A stretch of 7,601 nucleotides of DNA from Lysobacterales bacterium (GTDB lineage Bacteria; Pseudomonadota; Gammaproteobacteria; Xanthomonadales; Rhodanobacteraceae): contig JAAFHE010000157.1 of the NCBI GenBank assembly GCA_013298265.1, positions 1 through 7,601 of the forward strand. The letters are read 5' to 3'. Under the pieces are notes generated by a model. It worked only from the letters and a program-made list of their open reading frames with translations. It was not told where the DNA came from and ran no database searches. Both the position numbers and the translations under genes were made by a program. The first letter of the stretch is position 1. Each line of letters begins with the position of its first letter. This document shows, piece after piece, positions 1-6,182 of the stretch.

Positions 1-444
1 ACTCCGGCACCGGTGCAGCGCGACGAAGCACCGGCCCGCGTCCAGCGCGATGAACAGCCGCGTTTCCAGCGCCAGGAAGCCCCGGCACCGGTGCAACGCG
101 AGGAAGCACCGGCCCGCGTCCAGCGCGATGAGCAGCCGCGTTTCCAGCGCCAGGAAACCCCGGCACCGGTGCAGCGCGAGGAAGCGCCGGCCCGCGTCCA
201 GCGCGATGAGCAGCCGCGTTTCCAGCGCGAGGAAGCACCGGCACGCATCGAGCGCGCGCCGGAAGTGCGCGAACAGCCACGTATGGAACGTAGCGAACAG
301 CCGGCACCGCGCATGCAGGAAGCGCCGCGCGCACCGCCGCCGCAGGATGCACCGCCGTCCGAGCGCCGTCGCGGCAACGACGCCGATGGCGGCAACAAGG
401 AAGGCGACGACAGCGGCGACAACGGACGCCGTCGGCGCGAATGA
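1..444 (+). CDS. Repeat-rich protein, C-terminal part (5' end outside window)
   Basis: The reading frame is open from the first base and ends at TGA 442-444, so 147 C-terminal residues are visible. Residues 2-79 are three near-identical copies of a 26-residue unit. Each unit is made of three shorter 8-9 residue subrepeats of the form P-x-x-V/F-Q-R-x-E. A degenerate stretch follows (ARIERAPEVREQ, then MERSEQPAPRMQEAPRAPPP), and the tail ends in an acidic Gly/Asp/Asn stretch closed by RRRRE. The visible part has no recognisable fold and is almost certainly disordered. Codon use agrees with a GC-rich host and the frame is uninterrupted, so it looks expressed. A strong terminator follows 21 bases after the stop. 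Pro/Gln/Arg-rich tails of this kind occur on exported or FecR-like proteins of related bacteria, but the missing N-terminus would be needed to name it. Function unknown. Confidence 0.75.
   Translation, partial: TPAPVQRDEAPARVQRDEQPRFQRQEAPAPVQREEAPARVQRDEQPRFQRQETPAPVQREEAPARVQRDEQPRFQREEAPARIERAPEVREQPRMERSEQPAPRMQEAPRAPPPQDAPPSERRRGNDADGGNKEGDDSGDNGRRRRE
4..237 (+). repeat. Three 78-bp in-frame tandem repeats
   Basis: Units start at 4, 82 and 160, each beginning CCGGCACCGGTGCA(G/A)CGCGA. They differ by only a few bases per copy, for example CAG/CAA, GAC/GAG, GAA/GAG and GCC/ACC. From 238 the pattern decays. The period is a multiple of three, so copy number can change without breaking the frame. 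The high nucleotide identity, beyond what protein conservation requires, suggests recent duplication. The array may extend upstream of the window. Confidence 0.92.
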
Positions 445-465
445 AACGCCGTTAGCGCGTACACG

Positions 466-491
466 GGGCGGACTTCGGTCCGCCCTTTTTT
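466..491 (+). terminator. Rho-independent terminator after the repeat-rich gene
   Basis: A perfect 8-bp stem, GGGCGGAC (466-473) with GTCCGCCC (478-485), encloses a TTCG tetraloop in the very stable C(UUCG)G arrangement. It is followed at once by six T residues (486-491). It lies between the stop at 444 and thiS at 537, so it should end transcription of the upstream gene and make thiS the start of a separate unit. Confidence 0.92.
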
Positions 492-536
492 ATCACCGCC
501 AAGACGTCGCCACCGGCAATCGGCGAGAATCGGTGC

Positions 537-737
537 ATGCAGATCCTACTCAACGGCAATCCCCACGATTGCGCCGACGATACGACCCTGGCCCAGCTAC
601 TCGCCGAACACGGCTATGCCAATCGCCGGGTCGCCGTGGAAATCAATCGCCGGATCATTCCGCGCAGCGAGCACGCCACCACACCGCTTCGCCCCGGTGA
701 CCACGTAGAAATTGTCCACGCCATGGGCGGTGGGTGA
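537..737 (+). CDS. thiS: Sulfur carrier protein ThiS
   Basis: 66 residues, the normal size for ThiS, with a ubiquitin-like beta-grasp pattern. It opens MQILLNGNP, has a middle segment RRVAVEINRRIIPRS, and ends with LRPGDHVEIVHAMGGG. The C-terminal glycines are the functional end. In the known pathway ThiF adenylates this end, it is converted to a thiocarboxylate, and it donates sulfur to the thiazole ring made by ThiG. The glycine tail and the thiG gene just downstream make the call firm. ATG 537 gives the expected length. Only a weak purine stretch (GCGAGAA) precedes it. The gene follows the strong terminator at 466-491, so it probably has its own promoter. I could not identify a TPP riboswitch upstream. 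The protein acts in the cytoplasm. Confidence 0.93.
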   Translation: MQILLNGNPHDCADDTTLAQLLAEHGYANRRVAVEINRRIIPRSEHATTPLRPGDHVEIVHAMGGG

Positions 738-911
738 AGCCGCACGTTAAGGAAACATCGTCTACGGCAACGTCCTGGCCGGCTACCTCTTCGACGCCAA
801 CGGAGCGACGTTTGACATGCCGCGGGCGATAGCAGCCACCATCTTCATTTCCCTGCGGCCGGGCGGTGCTTGCTACCATCCCGCACTTCCCCGCTGCGCA
901 CTTTCGACCCC
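738..911 (+). other. 174-bp gap between thiS and thiG
   Basis: This gap is unusually long for two genes of one pathway. A frame read from 751 stays open for 54 codons and stops at TGA 913-915, overlapping the thiG ATG. Within it, ATG 817 is preceded by GGAG (802-805) and would give a 32-residue peptide. A perfect TTGACA hexamer lies at 812-817 but has no acceptable -10 box at 16-18 bp. No TPP riboswitch core (CUGAUGAG/CUGAGA type) and no terminator were seen. Its role is open: it may be a promoter region, a leader, or the remains of a gene. Confidence 0.5.
871..879 (+). promoter_or_regulatory. Possible extended -10 promoter element for thiG-trmB
   Basis: TTGCTACCAT at 870-879 matches the extended -10 pattern TGnTAnnaT, with TACCAT as the hexamer. 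It would place the transcription start near 886 and leave a leader of about 26 bases before thiG. No good -35 box sits at the right distance, which is tolerable for an extended -10 promoter. The call rests on motif inspection only. Confidence 0.3.
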
Positions 912-1703
912 ATGACTGCGACGCCTTCCGATTCTTTCGTTATCGCCGGCAAGCCCTACCGTTCACGCCTGCTCACCGGCACGGGCAAATTCAAGGATCT
1001 GGAAGAAACCCGCCTCGCCACCGAGGCCGCCGGTGCCGAAATCGTCACTGTCGCGATCCGCCGCAGCAATATAGGCCAGGATCCGAGCCAGCCGAACCTG
1101 CTCGACGTGCTGCCACCGTCGCGCTACACGATCCTGCCGAACACGGCCGGGTGCTATACCGCCGACGATGCCGTGCGCACCTGCCGTCTCGCGCGCGAGC
1201 TGCTCGACGGGCATACGCTGGTCAAGCTCGAAGTCCTAGGCGACCCGCGTACCTTGTTCCCCGACGTCGTGCAGACCCTGCAGGCGGCTGAAATACTCGT
1301 GCGCGAGGGCTTCGACGTCATGGTCTATACCTCCGACGATCCGATCCTGGCCAAGCGCCTCGAGGAGATCGGTTGCGTCGCGGTGATGCCGCTGGCCGCG
1401 CCGATCGGTTCGGGACTGGGCATCCAGAACCGCTGGAATCTTTTGGAAATTGTGGAAAACGCCAAGGTTCCCATCCTTGTCGATGCCGGCGTCGGCACCG
1501 CTTCGGATGCCGCAGTCGCGATGGAACTGGGCTGCGACGGCGTGCTCATGAACACCGCCATCGCCGGTGCCAAGAACCCCGTGCTCATGGCCAGCGCGAT
1601 GCGCAAGGCGATCGAAGCGGGCCGTGAGGCCTTCCTCGCGGGCCGCATTCCGCGCAAGCGTTTCGCGTCGGCGTCCAGCCCGATTGACGGAACCATCGGC
1701 TGA
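912..1703 (+). CDS. thiG: Thiazole synthase ThiG
   Basis: 263 residues, the usual ThiG length, forming a TIM barrel. It condenses 1-deoxy-D-xylulose 5-phosphate, dehydroglycine/iminoglycine and sulfur from ThiS thiocarboxylate into the thiazole phosphate of thiamin. Diagnostic stretches are [12 protein letters not shown] (18-29), LVKLEVLGD (103-111) with K105 as the Schiff-base lysine, [11 protein letters not shown] (163-173), [12 protein letters not shown] (190-201) and [12 protein letters not shown] (212-223), which are the phosphate-binding and active-site loops. ATG 912 was chosen because the protein then begins, as homologues do, shortly before the [14 protein letters not shown] strand. 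An in-frame TTG at 870 would add 14 residues unlike the family. There is no clear Shine-Dalgarno sequence before ATG 912. The stop TGA (1701-1703) overlaps the trmB ATG by one base, so trmB is probably translated by coupling. Confidence 0.95.
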   Translation: MTATPSDSFVIAGKPYRSRLLTGTGKFKDLEETRLATEAAGAEIVTVAIRRSNIGQDPSQPNLLDVLPPSRYTILPNTAGCYTADDAVRTCRLARELLDGHTLVKLEVLGDPRTLFPDVVQTLQAAEILVREGFDVMVYTSDDPILAKRLEEIGCVAVMPLAAPIGSGLGIQNRWNLLEIVENAKVPILVDAGVGTASDAAVAMELGCDGVLMNTAIAGAKNPVLMASAMRKAIEAGREAFLAGRIPRKRFASASSPIDGTIG

Positions 1704-2413
1704 TGCACGAGGGCGACGATCGCGACGGCGAGAGTTCTCGGCCGCCGCGCCGAATCAAAAGCTTCGTGCTGCGCCAGGGTCGCATCACCGACGCGCAGCA
1801 GCGCGCCTTCGCCGACCACTGGACGCGCTTCGGACTCGACGTCGAAGGCCAGCCACGCGATCTGGGGCGGATCTTCGGCAACGCTGCGCCAGTCGCGTTG
1901 GAAATCGGTTTCGGCAACGGCGAACAGCTGGTCTGGGGCGCGCAGCACGAGCCCGGCAGGAACTTCATCGGCATCGAAGTGCACCGGCCCGGCGTCGGTC
2001 GCGCGCTCAACGCGCTCGCCGCCGCAGCCGCCGACAACGTGCGCGTCTATCACCACGATGCCGTGGAGGTATTGCAGCAGGAAATCGCGCCGGCCAGCCT
2101 GGACCAGGTGCGCATCTACTTCCCGGATCCCTGGCACAAGAAGAAGCACAACAAGCGCCGCCTCGTGCAGGCACCGCTGGTCGCGCTGCTGGCCACGCGC
2201 GTGCGTCCCGGCGGCATCTTGCATATGGCGACCGACTGGGCGGACTATGCCGAGCAGATGCTCGCCGTGGTCGATGCCGACGCCTCATGGCGCAACGGCG
2301 CCGGCCCGGGAAGTTTCTCGGAACGGCCCGCATGGCGTACGCATACCCACTTCGAGCAACGCGGCCTGAAGCTCGGCCATGGTGTCTGGGACCTGCTCTA
2401 CCACCGCGTCTGA
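1703..2413 (+). CDS. trmB: tRNA (guanine-N7-)-methyltransferase TrmB
   Basis: 236 residues, typical of bacterial TrmB. It uses S-adenosylmethionine to methylate N7 of G46 in the variable loop of tRNAs. In order: an [14 protein letters not shown] leader (16-29); Rossmann SAM motif LEIGFGNGE (66-74); [12 protein letters not shown] (88-99); the active-site stretch [15 protein letters not shown] (139-153), with the PDPW aspartate at 142; [11 protein letters not shown] (174-184); and the C-terminal [17 protein letters not shown] (215-231), which contains the T-x-x-E tRNA/SAM-site motif of the family. The first 15 residues are charged and poorly conserved in homologues. ATG 1703 overlaps the thiG stop (TGATG), and thiG-trmB adjacency is common in Xanthomonadales. 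No terminator with a T-run follows the stop. Confidence 0.96.
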   Translation: MHEGDDRDGESSRPPRRIKSFVLRQGRITDAQQRAFADHWTRFGLDVEGQPRDLGRIFGNAAPVALEIGFGNGEQLVWGAQHEPGRNFIGIEVHRPGVGRALNALAAAAADNVRVYHHDAVEVLQQEIAPASLDQVRIYFPDPWHKKKHNKRRLVQAPLVALLATRVRPGGILHMATDWADYAEQMLAVVDADASWRNGAGPGSFSERPAWRTHTHFEQRGLKLGHGVWDLLYHRV

Positions 2414-2593
2414 TCAGCATTTGAGAGCCTCTGAATCGTTCGATATTGGCTATCGATGTCGGAGCCCCCTTGAGGGGACGGCCAAACGCCTGCCCAGCAG
2501 GCGCTTGGCGGGGTTGTGGAGATCTGGTGCTGGGCACAAGAGCATCGGCTCAAGGACTTGTTCAGAACTTCCTAAGGACGTCGAACCGGCGAC
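2414..2593. other. 180-bp structured intergenic region before the permease gene
   Basis: No coding potential that I trust. Several inverted repeats are packed here: CCCC/GGGG around TTGA (2466-2477), the strong hairpin 2481-2509, GTGC/GCAC (2527-2537), GATA/TATC (2442-2454), and distant CCTTGAG (2468-2474) with CTCAAGG (2550-2556). The edges show a weak inverted pair: GAGCCTCTGAA (2425-2435) against TTCAGAACTTC (2561-2571), 8 of 11 positions. This could be a small non-autonomous mobile element or an IS remnant, or a structured leader of the permease mRNA. AAGGA at 2574-2578 is 15 bases from the permease ATG, too far for an ordinary ribosome binding site. Confidence 0.45.
2481..2509. repeat. 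Strong imperfect palindrome (hairpin)
   Basis: GCCAA-A-CGCCTGC (2481-2493) pairs with GCAGGCG-C-TTGGC (2497-2509) around a CCA loop. This is 12 of 13 pairs, with a single A/C mismatch on this strand. No T-run follows, so it is not a standard Rho-independent terminator. It could be a REP-like palindrome, an mRNA 3'-end stabiliser for trmB, or part of a larger repeat element. Confidence 0.7.
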
Positions 2594-4441
2594 ATGGACT
2601 ACGGACTGACCCTGACCACCGACATGATGCTTGTGTTCGGACTGGTCGCCTTCACCGTGCTGATGCTGGTGCTGGAGTGGATCCGGGCCGACGTGGTTGC
2701 GCTGCTCGTCATAGTCTGCATCGGCGTGACCGGCCTGCTGCCGGTGGAGCAGTTGTTCGACGGCTTCGCCGGCAACGCCGTAATCTCGCTGATCGCCGTG
2801 ATGATCATGGGGGCCGGGCTTGATCGCACCGGCGTGCTGACCAAGGCGGCGAGCCTGATCCTGCGCGTATCCAACGGCGCCGAATCGCGCCTGTCGCTCG
2901 CGATCAACGTGATGGCCGGCGCGCTGACCTCGATCATGCAGAGCCAGGCGCTGGCCGCACTGCTGCTGCCGGTGGCCTCACGCGTGTCGGCGCGTACCGG
3001 CGTACCGCTCAAGCGCCTGCTGCTGCCGATGGGCTGCATGATCCTGGCCGGCACCAACATGACCATGATCTCGAACTCGCCGCTGATCCTGCTCAACGAC
3101 CTCATTGTCAGCGCCAATCGCAACCTGCCGCCGGGCGCCGACACGATCGCTCCGTTCAGCCTGTTCGCCATCGCACCCATCGGCCTGCCGCTGCTGCTGG
3201 TCGGCCTGGCCTACTTTTTCTTTTTCACACGCAAGCTGCTGCCGGACGAGGAATCCAAGCAGAAGGTGACGCCAGGCCGCACGGAAACCTATTTCGCCGA
3301 AACCTACGGCATCGACGGCGAAGTGATGGAGCTGACCGTGACCGCGGAAAGCCCGCTGGTCGGCATGAGCGTCGGCGAGGTCGAGCAGATGCGCGGCGCA
3401 CCGCTGATACTCGCGATGAAGAACGGCAACGAGTCGCGCCTGGCGCCGCCGGCCGACCAGATGATCTGGGTCGGGACCGTGCTCGGCGTGCTCGGCCAGC
3501 GCGATCAGGTCAACGATTTCGCGCAGAATCAGTTGCTGCGCGTGCAGGCACGCCTGCGCCAGTTCGGCGACATGTTCAATCCGGGCCGTGCCGGCATTTC
3601 CGAGGCGGTGATCCCGCCAACCTCACGCTATGTGAAACAAGTGCTCGCCGACCTGCGCATGCGCAAGCATCACGGCATCAGCGTGCTCGCCGTGTATCGC
3701 GGCGAGCAGGTATTCCGCGAGGATGTGCGCAAGCTCGCGCTGCGCGCCGGCGACACGCTGGTCCTGCACAGCTCCTGGCGCGACCTCGCCAATGCCGCCG
3801 AGGACCGCGACTTCGTCGTCGTCACCGACATTCCTAAAGAAGAAGCGCGCCCGGCCAAGCTGTGGCATGCACTGGCCTTCTTCGGCCTGGCCATGGCGCT
3901 GGGCCTGTTCACGAGCATGAAGCTCTCGGTCGCCATGCTGACCGGCGCGGTCGGCATGCTGCTGGCCGGGGTGCTGACCATGGACGAGGCCTATTCGGCG
4001 ATCAACTGGAAGACCATCTTCACGCTCGCCTGCCTGATCCCGCTGGGCTGGGCCATGGACACGACGGGCGCGGCCGCCTGGGTAGCGCAAGAGGTGCTGA
4101 TCTATCTCGGCGCCTGGCCACAGTGGGCCCTGCAGGCCGTCATCGCGGTGCTCGCGCTGTTTTTTGCCCAGGTCATCTCCAATGTCGGCGCGACGGTGAT
4201 GATGGTACCGATGGCGATCAATATCGCGCTGGCCTCGAACGGCAACCCGGCGGTGTATGCGCTGGTCGTCGCGATCTCGACATCGAACACTTTCGTGATC
4301 GCGAACGCCAATCCGGTGCTGACCATCGTCGGCGGTCCCGGTGGCTACCGGCGGCGCGATTTCTGGCGCGTCGGCGTGCCGCTGACGCTGTTGCTGCTGA
4401 TCACCCTGCTGGTGTCGGTGAACTGGCTGTTCGGGGTTTAG
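2594..4441 (+). CDS. SLC13/DASS-family permease with two TrkA-C domains
   Basis: 615 residues, inner membrane. Residues about 11-50, 61-75, 103-131, 142-170 and 186-212 form the first membrane block. Two soluble RCK-C/TrkA-C domains follow (about 238-314 and 333-413). Residues 424-615 form the second membrane block. This split layout is the SLC13 permease with regulatory TrkA-C insert, related to CitMHS/ArsB-type anion transporters. Substrates of close relatives include sulfate and di- or tricarboxylates, but sequence alone does not settle it. The second half keeps a family-like site, QVISNVGATVMMVP (527-538), and SNTFVIANANP...GGPGGYRRRDF (564-590). The equivalent first-half segment is unusual: SIMQSQALAALLLP (113-126) and AGTNMTMISNSPLILLN (152-168). 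ATG 2594 is the first possible in-frame start after a TAA at 2573-2575. The ribosome binding site is poor. The gene ends just before a hairpin repeat. Confidence 0.87.
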   Translation: MDYGLTLTTDMMLVFGLVAFTVLMLVLEWIRADVVALLVIVCIGVTGLLPVEQLFDGFAGNAVISLIAVMIMGAGLDRTGVLTKAASLILRVSNGAESRLSLAINVMAGALTSIMQSQALAALLLPVASRVSARTGVPLKRLLLPMGCMILAGTNMTMISNSPLILLNDLIVSANRNLPPGADTIAPFSLFAIAPIGLPLLLVGLAYFFFFTRKLLPDEESKQKVTPGRTETYFAETYGIDGEVMELTVTAESPLVGMSVGEVEQMRGAPLILAMKNGNESRLAPPADQMIWVGTVLGVLGQRDQVNDFAQNQLLRVQARLRQFGDMFNPGRAGISEAVIPPTSRYVKQVLADLRMRKHHGISVLAVYRGEQVFREDVRKLALRAGDTLVLHSSWRDLANAAEDRDFVVVTDIPKEEARPAKLWHALAFFGLAMALGLFTSMKLSVAMLTGAVGMLLAGVLTMDEAYSAINWKTIFTLACLIPLGWAMDTTGAAAWVAQEVLIYLGAWPQWALQAVIAVLALFFAQVISNVGATVMMVPMAINIALASNGNPAVYALVVAISTSNTFVIANANPVLTIVGGPGGYRRRDFWRVGVPLTLLLLITLLVSVNWLFGV

Positions 4442-4442
4442 C

Positions 4443-4517
4443 GGGAATCGGGAATCGTTGGAGCGCAGCACGGTGTCGCCTGCTTTGACGATTCCCCATT
4501 CCCGATTCCCGATTCCC
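4443..4517. repeat. GGGAATC/GATTCCC heptamer inverted repeat between convergent genes
   Basis: The left arm has two tandem GGGAATC heptamers (4443-4456). The right arm has four tandem heptamers GATTCCC, CATTCCC, GATTCCC, GATTCCC (4490-4517). The 14 bases 4443-4456 are the perfect reverse complement of 4504-4517, with a 47-base spacer. It fills almost the whole gap between the permease stop (4441) and the Rieske stop (4524). A hairpin forming on both strands could end or protect both transcripts. From memory, such heptamer arrays are frequent between genes in Xanthomonadales; copy number elsewhere in this genome is unknown. Confidence 0.85.
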
Positions 4518-4523
4518 AGCCCG

Positions 4524-4865
4524 TCAGGGCATAACGACCAACCCGTCGCGTACCAGCAACGGCATCGGCGCTAGGCCGTTGCGGCAGGGTCCGGCCAGGG
4601 CAGCACCGCTGGCGACATCGAACGTCGCACCGTGCGCGGCGCAGATCACCGCACCGTCCTTGACGAGGAACTTGCCCGGCGCCCAGTCGAGCCGCCGGCC
4701 CGCATGCGGACACTCGTTGTGGTAGGCGAAGATGCGGTCGCCCTGACGCAGCAGAATCAGGCTGAAGCCGCCAGTACTACTGTCGATGTCGACGGCGATC
4801 GCGCCGCCGTCGGGGATATCCTCGAGCCGACAGATCGCGTTGCCGTCAGGGCTGACTTCAAGCAC
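4524..4865 (-). CDS. Rieske [2Fe-2S] domain mini-protein
   Basis: About 113 residues, essentially one Rieske domain with no membrane anchor or catalytic domain. The cluster ligands are present: C52-P-H54 in YHNECPHAGRRLDW and C75-A-A-H78 in AVICAAHGATFD, followed by a GPC turn. Small proteins of this type are thought to act as soluble ferredoxin-like electron carriers, or as partners of an oxygenase or nitrite-reductase-like enzyme. No partner gene lies nearby, so its role is unknown. The start is uncertain because no ATG lies in frame near the domain. GTG 4863-4865 was chosen as the nearest plausible start (MLEVSPDGNAICRLEDIPDG). GTG 4911-4913 would add 16 residues with no homology I recognise. 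Neither has a good ribosome binding site. The gene is divergent from the small membrane protein at 4930 and convergent with the permease gene. Confidence 0.85.
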   Translation of the reverse strand: MLEVSPDGNAICRLEDIPDGGAIAVDIDSSTGGFSLILLRQGDRIFAYHNECPHAGRRLDWAPGKFLVKDGAVICAAHGATFDVASGAALAGPCRNGLAPMPLLVRDGLVVMP

Positions 4866-4929
4866 TTGAGTTGCTACCGGAAAACCCCACACTGGGCTTC
4901 TGAATGATGCCACACGGAGTCGATGTCCC

Positions 4930-5220
4930 ATGACTGCAGTGCTGTTCCGCCTGCCGCGTATGCGCCACCCGCTGCTGCGTGCACTGGCAGCCGCCGTCGG
5001 CGTGCTCATCATCGGCGCGACGCTGGTGTTCGGCATCTTTATCTTCCTGGGCCTGGCCGCGATCGGTGCAACCGTGTGGGCAGCGCGCCAGTTGAGCAAG
5101 CCGAGTCCCGCCACGACCGCGACGCCGCAGCCGGCCGCTACGCCGAACCGGCCGACCCCGCACGGTGTGATCGAAGGCGAGTTCGTCGTGGTGCGCGGAC
5201 CGGTTTCGCCGCCGCGCTGA
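4930..5220 (+). CDS. Small membrane protein of unknown function
   Basis: 96 residues. A basic start (MTAVLFRLPRMRHPLLR) is followed by a long hydrophobic segment (about 15-51, rich in Ala, Ile, Gly and Phe), long enough for one long helix or a tight two-helix hairpin. A Pro/Thr/Ala linker comes next (57-76), then a short end containing PHGVIEGEFVVV (77-88). That G-V-I-E-G-E-F block looks like a conserved motif after a disordered linker, and I recall similar small proteins in Xanthomonadales, though not under a name. GGAG (4916-4919) precedes ATG 4930 by 10 bases. An ATG at 4923 belongs to another frame that overlaps rimI and lacks protein-like composition. The gene is an island on the plus strand: its stop is 10 bases from the convergent rimI stop and its start faces the Rieske gene. 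Function unknown. Confidence 0.7.
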   Translation: MTAVLFRLPRMRHPLLRALAAAVGVLIIGATLVFGIFIFLGLAAIGATVWAARQLSKPSPATTATPQPAATPNRPTPHGVIEGEFVVVRGPVSPPR

Positions 5221-5230
5221 ATCGCTCGCG

Positions 5231-5713
5231 TCACTCCATGCCGGGCGGCAGCAGCTCCAGCGCCATCACCAGCGCGTCCTCGCGGCCGCGCACCGCCGGG
5301 TAGTAGTTTGGTCGGCGGCCGATCTCGTTGAATCCCAACGAATGGTAGAGCTGGATCGCGCGCGGGTTCGATGGACGGACTCCCAGGAAGATGCGCGCGC
5401 TGTTGTGCCAGCGCGCCAGGTCCATGAGCCGGCGCATCAGGCGGCGGCCGTGGCCGTCGCCCTGGGCATCCGGCGAAATGCAGACGTTGAGCACATGCGC
5501 CTCGCCGGCCGCGACTGACAGCACGCCGTAGCCCATGATCGTGTTGTCGCGCACCAGCACCCAGCAGTTGTAGCCGGCGCGCAGGCAGTCGCGGAAAATG
5601 CCCTCGCTCCACGGAAACTCGTAGGCGCGGGCCTCGAGCGCCGCGACGTCCGCCACATCTTCGAGGCGCAGCGGGCGCATTTCCGGCAAACCGGTTTTCA
5701 GGATCGCGACCAC
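5231..5713 (-). CDS. rimI: Ribosomal protein S18-alanine N-acetyltransferase RimI, altered catalytic site
   Basis: 160 residues from GTG 5713, a GNAT-fold enzyme that acetylates the N-terminal alanine of ribosomal protein S18 with acetyl-CoA. Matches to RimI are the YEFPWSEGIFRDCL region (31-44), the acetyl-CoA loop Q84-G-D-G-H-G89, VRPSNPRAIQLYHSLGFNE (112-130) and RRPNYYPAVRGREDALVMAL (133-152). Y123 aligns with the catalytic acid Y115 of Salmonella RimI. The position of the general base E103 is G111 here (IFLGVRPSN; codon GGA at 5381-5383), one base from GAA. GTG 5713 was chosen for its GGGAG ribosome binding site and because it lies 2 bases after the holD stop. ATG 5680 gives 149 residues, closer to E. 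coli RimI (148), but has a poorly spaced site. It is the last gene of the minus-strand operon. Confidence 0.92.
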   Translation of the reverse strand: MVAILKTGLPEMRPLRLEDVADVAALEARAYEFPWSEGIFRDCLRAGYNCWVLVRDNTIMGYGVLSVAAGEAHVLNVCISPDAQGDGHGRRLMRRLMDLARWHNSARIFLGVRPSNPRAIQLYHSLGFNEIGRRPNYYPAVRGREDALVMALELLPPGME

Positions 5714-5715
5714 GC

Positions 5716-6182
5716 CTACTCCCGCAGATGCCGGCGCAAGGGCCGGAGTGCTTGCCACAATAGCCGCTTGGCCAGCGCATTGCCGCGCCATTCCGGCGGG
5801 GCGGTGGTGACGACGATGGTGGCGGCCTGCTGTGCAGTCGTCGGCAGCTCCGCACCGAGCACGCGCGCCAGGTGTGTGCCGAGCACGAGGAAGGCCGCCG
5901 CATCCTGGTCCAGTTCCGGCAACCGCCCGTCCTTGGGCACTTGCCAATGCAAGACTGATCCGTCCACGCCCAGCGCCGCGGCGATGATCGGCGCAGTCGC
6001 ACCAGCTGCCTGCTCGCAGATCACGGCAACGCGCACGCCCACCCGTGCCGCGGGCACCGCGACCGTGCTAGCCGCGGCTGTGGTGTCCCGCGCCGGCACC
6101 CGATCGCGCGAACGCAGGCGATAGGGGATCACGCCCATCGCATCGAGCTGGCGCAGGCGCCGCGCCGACAGCACCAGTGCGC

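Noticed and set aside
1..240. CRISPR-like array suggested by regular repeats
   Set aside because: Units are contiguous with no spacers, keep an open reading frame and encode a repetitive peptide.
445..536. TPP riboswitch upstream of thiS
   Set aside because: The region holds only the terminator and a short leader. The conserved thi-box core sequences are absent.
50..700. 216-codon open frame across the repeat region, terminator and thiS
   Set aside because: It is a shadow of the repeat array. It reads through a strong terminator and thiS and has an Arg/Ser/His-rich composition typical of an out-of-frame GC-rich sequence.
812..840. TTGACA at 812-817 as a -35 box
   Set aside because: No TATAAT-like hexamer lies 16-18 bp downstream, so the match is likely chance.
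1325..2224. 299-codon minus-strand frame opposite thiG and trmB
   Set aside because: It lies opposite two certain genes, spans their junction and shows no recognisable motif.
3623..4471. 282-codon minus-strand frame opposite the permease
   Set aside because: His/Arg/Gln-rich composition, opposite a confident membrane protein. It is an antisense shadow and ends inside the heptamer repeat.
4524..6002. 492-codon minus-strand frame that would fuse upstream sequence to the Rieske domain
   Set aside because: Only the last 113 or so residues look like protein. The upstream part reads rimI and holD in the wrong frame, so it is not a fusion.
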